Shown: in pieces, positions 58,506 through 64,000 of the stretch
How the letters are laid out: each line of letters opens with the position of its first letter
Position numbering within the stretch: position 1 is the first letter of the stretch
NCBI RefSeq assembly: GCF_021730395.1
Contig: NC_069362.1
Location: 68,155,501 to 68,219,500 of the forward strand
Direction of reading: 5' to 3'
Source: Mercenaria mercenaria
Lineage: Eukaryota; Mollusca; Bivalvia; Venerida; Veneridae
DNA length: 64,000 nt
Position numbers and translations under genes: made by a program
Notes under the pieces: model-generated
What the model was told of the DNA's origin: nothing
The model's input: the letters and a program-made list of their open reading frames with translations, nothing else
Databases searched by the model: none

Positions 58506-60377
58506 TGATCTTAAAAAGAAAATATTTTTTCGACATTATTTCCCATGAAAGCAATTTGTCACATTATACATTACAAATTTCATCTTGATATATCCTACTT
58601 ACAGTTAATAGACAAACTTTTTGTATTAAGTCTGTTAAGATTGATTTTAAATGAACTGAAATGTGCCTAAAATATACAAACTAGTTTTCTACATGTGGTG
58701 GTGCATGAAATTCACTGGCCGTCAGTAAAAATTGATACCGTAATGTTTTATTTTTTCTACAGATACACATTTCATTCATTCAGAGTCCAAAATGGACAGG
58801 GCTCACATAATTTAAGTACCTCATTGAGGCACACAGGTCCTGCAGCAAACTTAAATGATCCAACACCAAGACAGTTTCTTCAAAACACCTTGCAGCACAG
58901 GTATTATAGTAACATTTTATACAATTCACTAAAATAAACTATGATGAATCATGGCAACTTCAGTATGCAATTTCAGCACACAAAAAAACTAGACACTTAG
59001 AAAATCTCTTAACTCAAAACCATAAAATGAAGGGTCTGAATGACATAAATCTATCAGTATACCAATAAAACAGATCAAAATGGAAGTTAAAACATAAAAT
59101 GGGGGAGTTTTTAATCAGGTAATAAAAGTGTCTTTTTATTTCCACTTGTAAATTTTGAGTTAGAAAAATAATATATTCACAAAGAAATGATAATGTCACA
59201 ATTATGCAATCAAGGAAAAATTAACTCCTTACAAACCTCACCCATCTAAAAATAGTATACTTGCAACAATAGTAACCATGTAAGTGGTAACTAAACTTTG
59301 TAAAAAAAATCTGCACCTATCTGTTTACTTTTTTAAATAAGAAGTTGTTGTAGAACAGAGAACGAGTGTAGGAAAATGTTAGTCATTTTAGTATGTCTTT
59401 CGGAACAGTTTAAAGCTCCTTTCTACAGAAAGTACTGTCTATACAGACAAGCTGATAACATAATCTGTATACAATGACCCAACAAAAAGAACAATGATTT
59501 TGGAAAGACCCAAAGAAAGCTCAAGTTACTTCATCACTGAACTTGGCACATGCGCTCAACAGCCTTAGATGCCTTCAGATCTGTGCAGTTAAATATACAT
59601 ATTGCTTAAAATCTGTAGCACAAATAAATGCTTTCAAAGCTTGATATCTAACTGCTTTAATTTTGTCAACAAGTGTCAACTCGTGCTTATCAATGTATAA
59701 TCAATATCTACCATTTGATCTGATTAAAGTTTCACAGACAATGGCAGTCCAACATGTAGTCACATACATGAAATGAATTACCAGTCAAAGAAAACTTCCC
59801 GAACAAGAAAAATATTAAATTAAAAGAAAAATCTTTTTTTTTAAATAATATTTCTAGAATGAACACAGATTTGGTATAAAGAAGCTCTGCAGCAAATGTT
59901 ATGACTTTGAAAATAAAAAAAAATCAAGTACTTCCCAGTCAATACAATGACTCTTCAGTTAGAATTTTATCAGCACTTAACAGCAAGAATATAAAATCAA
60001 ATAAATATGCAATCAGATAATGCCCACTTTTTTTTAAATTCAAGGTAGACAACTTTAGCTATATCATAAAATATTACCTTTCAGAGTACAGGGACATGAA
60101 GTTCCCACTCATTTATTCATTTATAAGTAAGCATCCATACATCTTGGCCTTCAACACAGTTTGCTGAGGAGTAGCCAGTACTATACAACATATATATTTT
60201 CAAACATTCTGAGAGCAAAAAGTTGCATCAATAGATTATGACAATTGTATGTTTACTAGTTACAGATATAAATAAAGTAAAACTAATCTAGTATTGTCCA
60301 AGAGGTGTTTTCATTTGCTGTGAAAGCACTAAAACCTTCTAGTCTTCTGCTTCAAATACAGACATTTCAAACTGAAA

Positions 60378-60665
60378 CAAGAGCTATTAATAAAACAAAC
60401 ACATCCCCCCTGATGGCCTGATGGAGGCAGGTCGGTAGGTAACTTTGTTTGCCTAGACCTTGGCCTTCGACCAACTGATCAATAAAATAATAGGGGTCAA
60501 CTGACCACTGACAAGCATCCTGTTAAGTTTGCCCACCGTGAGACTAAGCGTTCTCTAGTTATTGATGGCAAACCGAATGGTCTGCTAACTGGTCAACCAA
60601 CATTAAGCAAAACAATATATCCACCTCTTCTTCAAAGGGGAGAGGGGAGACATGATATTTAATGT
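60378..60665 (+). mobile_element. Helitron-like non-autonomous repeat, family E relative, worn
   Basis: It starts ACAAGAGCTATTAATAAAAC, contains GAGACTAAGCGTTCTCTAGT and an AACCAACATTAAGCAAAAC line, and ends with CCACCTCTTCTTCAAAGGGG before GAGAGG, which parallels the end of 29301-29735. Confidence 0.6.
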
Positions 60666-62469
60666 ACCCTGTATACACTTACTATATAATATTGGCAGTA
60701 TTTATAACCTAAAATCTGAGCTACATGGTACTGGGTATTTAGATAAAAATCTATTAAGAACTGTTTATGTCTAGCTTATGGATGCAATTGAAGTGCTTAA
60801 ATTAAAGATGGAATCATGCAGCAAATCTCTGGGTTAAACCTTAGATCTTTAGAATTAATATGAAAACTGAAACAAAACTGTTTGTGTTTGATTTGAACTC
60901 TCAAATTTTTGTTAATTTGCTTTTCTGAAGAAAAATAACCAAGACAAACTGGGTGAGAGTCCATTAAAATCCAGAGTAAACATATTTAAACATATCCTTA
61001 TTTTCTGTATTCATGTATTTTCTATATTATCATTTATATTTTCTTTAACATAAAATATAACATTCTACCACATTCTTACAAATATTTCAACTATTCAATA
61101 CAAATTTATATTCATTTCTACAACCAGTTAAAAACCTTGACCTTTCAATTTAATAACTTTCAAACAAATAAACAAAACAACCGACATCCTCCCTAAAACC
61201 TCACATACATGCATACACTTTATAAGAACTAAGCACATGTACTTGAATTTTAGTTCATTTTTAAAAGCAACACTTCGTACATGCATCAAATAACAAAAGT
61301 TCATGTGATTGAATAACTAGTGGTTCTGAAATTAGTACTCAATCATGCTTGTCCAGGATGGCAAATAAATTGTCATTATTAACTCATAATTCCAGTATTA
61401 TCAATAAATTTAGCATGAAAACTACAGTTGTGTATTGTTTTAAACATTGCTTTAATGAGATTGTGCTTTTTAAGGTCATAGATCTGCTTGCTTTTTATAT
61501 GTAATTAACACATATGCAGGAAATAATCGTATAAAACATGTAAAATGAATATACAGATGGAATAGATGACAAAAAATGTACAGTCTTCATATCATCAATG
61601 AAAAAACAAGTCTCACATTTATCATGATGAAAAGTTTTAAAATACAGCATTATTTCTTATTTTGATGTTTTACTTGCACAACTGCTTACCCAATGTTTGT
61701 ATGCCAGGTTAAAATAACGCCTGAGAATTGCTATAAAATATTATATTAAATTTTTCTTATTCAGTTTTAGTTACTGTTACCAGGACCAGGTAAATATTTA
61801 GAGCTTAAGGCTCCAATTCTTGGCTGGATGATCTGTCACGTATCCTGCAACTAATAACAAGATTCCATCCAATAAAACCACCTCTTTGTTTTCTTTAATG
61901 ACTAAGTTAAATAAAATAACAAATTATGGTTCTAGTTCATAAAGAATACTGAAATCACTCCAACAGTGTTACAGTTGTGCCCTTACATTTCAAAATTTTA
62001 ATTGGCCTTAGAATAATTTTAAACATCTTTTTGCCTACAGCGAACATTCTTAGATACTTTCCTGACTGGCAAATTTTAACAATTCTGAAACAGTCACTCA
62101 ATTTACTTCTACTTAATCAAGAACCTGTGGCCACCCTGGATTTCAGTCCAAGATTTCAGAATACTATATTGTATAACCAAACATCTTTATATGCGCAAAT
62201 TCTACCTATAAATGTATACAGCTTGTTAAATGAAGTATTACATCCGACAAACAAATAAAATGATCGAAGAGATGGTTTTTTTAGCCACTTATTTGCCTAC
62301 CAAAATATGACTTTACATGAGTGACTAATTGGTATTTATTAATTTTCTTTTTTCCAGGCTATAATGATTGAAAATATCACAAATAAGTAGCAAAAACAGT
62401 TCGTTATAATTGTTATTAAAGTTCCATAAACTAAGAATATCATTATGTAACAGCTGATTCAATGACAGT

Positions 62470-62684
62470 TTATAATAATCTATTCTTCTTTCTTGTCGGA
62501 GAGTCCATATTAACATCTGGAGTTGCTGATCGTTTCCGAGAATCACAGTTGCGTGAAAACTCCTCTAAAATGAAAGAGTTCAGTTCCTCCACATTGGTTT
62601 TCGGCAGGCCAGATAACGTGTTAGGATTTGAATTACTATGTGGCCTAAATCCAACACTGATGTTTGACATAGCTCCATCTAGAC
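62470..62684 (-). CDS. Last coding exon of an unassigned, probably nuclear protein
   Basis: The exon follows TTTTTAATGTTTCAG on the minus strand, begins with two bases of a split codon and encodes 70 residues to a stop at 62470. The sequence includes LDGAMSNISVGFRPHSNSNP, LSGLPKTNVEELNSFILEEF and a basic C-terminus SRKRSATPDVNMDSPTRKKN-RLL. It is rich in Ser/Asn/Pro, with two basic clusters (SRKR and TRKK) that could form a nuclear localisation signal. Balanced codon use and a good acceptor argue for a real exon. Upstream exons must lie beyond 62690 or outside the window. The family was not recognised. Confidence 0.6.
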
Positions 62685-62699
62685 CTGAAACATTAAAAA

Positions 62700-63655
62700 T
62701 TGACAATACTTATTTTTGTTCATCTTGTTACGCTCGATTCTAATATAAATTATAAACATAACAGTTAAATTGTCACTATTCTCTATGTACATGTATGTGA
62801 CTATTACTCCACATTATAACAGTACAATGAATAAATAACCTAAGATAAAAAATTTCTTTTACTTTAACAGTTGCAGAGAGCTTTAGCTATATGAGATGGG
62901 ATCAAACTTGAAGCCTAGGGATAGGTTGTTAAAAACTCGATCATTTTAGCCAACCGATTAGCTACAAACAAATTTTATAACCTTTACACGGAGAAACTTA
63001 ATTCTTTAAGCAAAAAAGAACTAAGTCTTGATATCTCAAATTCTAAGGGACAGTGCCTTTTTTTCATTCAGATACATCAGATTTTGGAGATAGCACTGGA
63101 TCCAGTAAAATGAGAAAAACAAACACAAATCATGGATTAAGAGGAAAACTGATATCAAATCTGACTGAAAAAGAATACAGCTGCCCTGTTTCTGAATCAT
63201 AAACTGGTGCAATTCATAGCTATCAGGGCACTCGTTTGGCCATTTTTGGGGCCGAATATGGGCCCCATTCCTCTCATAAAATAATATGTTTTTTTCCCTT
63301 TCTCAGAAGAAAATTCCCCTGAAAATAGGTTGTTTGACACAGCTAGATATGAACTCTCTTTCAAGTTATATTATAGTGCCTTTAAGGAAGGTAACTGCTG
63401 CAATATAGTTACATTAGTTAGAAATGACTGAAAATAGTATTAATAAGTGTGAAAAGTAGTAACATATAAATTGCTAAAAACTTCCCATTTTTGTCTTAAA
63501 ACGACAAAAAATTCCTCTTCCCGAGGGTATGGGTACCTGTCCCCAAAAGTTGTCTAGTGCCCTGGCTATGGATGGGATACTTGTGATACTTAATATCAGG
63601 GATCACTGAATTAAAACGAACATTTTAAATTTCTAGATATTAGATTACAGCAGTC
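62700..63655. other. Intron or intergenic sequence
   Basis: AT-rich, no exon or repeat supported. A pair of short lines (GGGGCCGAATATGGGCCCC, CTTCCCGAGGGTATGGGTACC) near 63250-63540 look repeat-like but have no partner in the window. Confidence 0.35.
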
Positions 63656-63673
63656 AATCTTTATTGAGCACAG

Positions 63674-63825
63674 TTATTTTGTATCATTTTTATTCATTGC
63701 AACATTCTTTCTAGATGTTGCTTGAATTTTCAGTTTGGAGGGTCGAATACAGACAGGACTTTTTCTCCCAGGCAGTGAAGATGCCTTAGCCTTTTCGTTT
63801 TTTTGAAAACAAATGCAATTCTTCA
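63674..63825 (-). CDS. Possible alternative terminal exon
   Basis: On the minus strand, after an AACTTCACAG acceptor-like site, the frame reads KNCICFQKNEKAKASSLPGR then KSPVCIRPSKLKIQATSRKN and ends NKNDTK-stop at 63674. An AATAAA on the minus strand (about 63664-63659) follows the stop by about a dozen bases, which makes a very short 3' UTR. It begins with two bases of a split codon, the same phase as 62684, so both could splice from one upstream donor as alternative last exons. The acceptor lacks a good pyrimidine tract and the product is unrecognised, so a chance frame cannot be excluded. Confidence 0.3.
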
Positions 63826-64000
63826 CTGTGAAGTTTAGCATTGTTTTCCATAGAATTGTGAAATTGTGATATTGACTTGATTTGTGAAAAACAGTTTTAC
63901 GCAACAGGTTCAAATATTTAACATTAGAATTATTCTGCATGAAAGTTTTCTATGGTTTTGTATCCATTCAGTTGCTATGGAGCAATTCTTTACATTCTGA

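Larger units (their letters stand above)
57920..62469 (-). other. Possible long 3' UTR of the minus-strand gene ending at 62470
   Basis: No exons or arrays are seen here apart from a small SINE head (58437-58505) and a worn Helitron-like repeat (60378-60665). A minus-strand AATAAA lies near 57944 (TTTATT on plus), right before the family A boundary at 57901. A 3' UTR of this length is possible in molluscs but cannot be shown from sequence alone. Confidence 0.3.

Noticed and set aside
1-64000. LTR retroelements, endogenous viruses or Polintons
   Set aside because: No paired direct LTRs, gag/pol order, integrase or capsid-like sequence was recognised; all reverse transcriptase traces are of the non-LTR type.

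Overview
This window looks like accessory-rich genomic DNA of a bivalve mollusc, probably a venerid clam. That is inference from its repeat content. It carries interspersed repeats with ~160-bp tandem cores and hairpin ends (the pearl / Helitron-like type described in bivalves), V-SINE-like tRNA-headed SINEs, a 225-245 bp palindromic MITE, several LINE fragments, and long AT-rich introns. Nothing bacterial or viral is present, and no LTR, retroviral or Polinton copy was recognised.

Host genes are few and split by introns. (1) On the minus strand, five exons between 12162 and 25726 encode the C-terminal part of a type IV collagen chain, closest from memory to the alpha-2 class. Exon phases match throughout, and the three NC1 exons give a complete 12-cysteine NC1 domain. 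The sequence before NC1 is acidic and only sporadically Gly-X-Y, which is not normal for collagen IV. A possible 5' end (signal-peptide start near 30284, untranslated exon ending near 32816) is weaker. (2) On the plus strand, two exons (53708-53748 and 54255-54419) encode the C-terminal tail of an unassigned protein with PPxY and YxxPhi motifs, followed by a polyadenylation signal near 54752. (3) On the minus strand, a last coding exon at 62470-62684 ends in a basic C-terminus, has a repeat-poor ~4.5 kb possible 3' UTR, and has a possible alternative terminal exon at 63674-63825.

Layout. 1-3.1 kb: two LINEs facing away from each other. 3.1-7.4 kb: a long-TIR element and two palindromic elements. 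8.4-11.1 kb: two Helitron-like repeats. 12.2-25.7 kb: the collagen IV gene, with introns holding a LINE, SINEs, Helitron-like repeats and two inverted arrays of a 21-bp TACGTA repeat. 26-38 kb: SINEs, decayed repeats, and a 398-bp element with a perfect 10-bp target duplication that carries a tRNA-like sequence. 40-42.7 kb: a decayed LINE with a nested MITE. 42.7-46.6 kb: a 3.9-kb higher-order satellite of 19-bp units, open over long stretches on both strands. 47-51.7 kb: decayed repeats, SINEs, a minisatellite grown inside a SINE, a TA-flanked element with TCGAAATTTCGA arrays, and a 33-bp array. 53-57.9 kb: the PPxY exons and nested Helitron-like repeats. 57.9-64 kb: the 3' end of the third gene.

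The most unusual items are the two-strand-open higher-order satellite, the tRNA-bearing element with its paralogous empty site, the eroded helix of the collagen IV gene, and the inverted TACGTA arrays inside that gene's largest intron.
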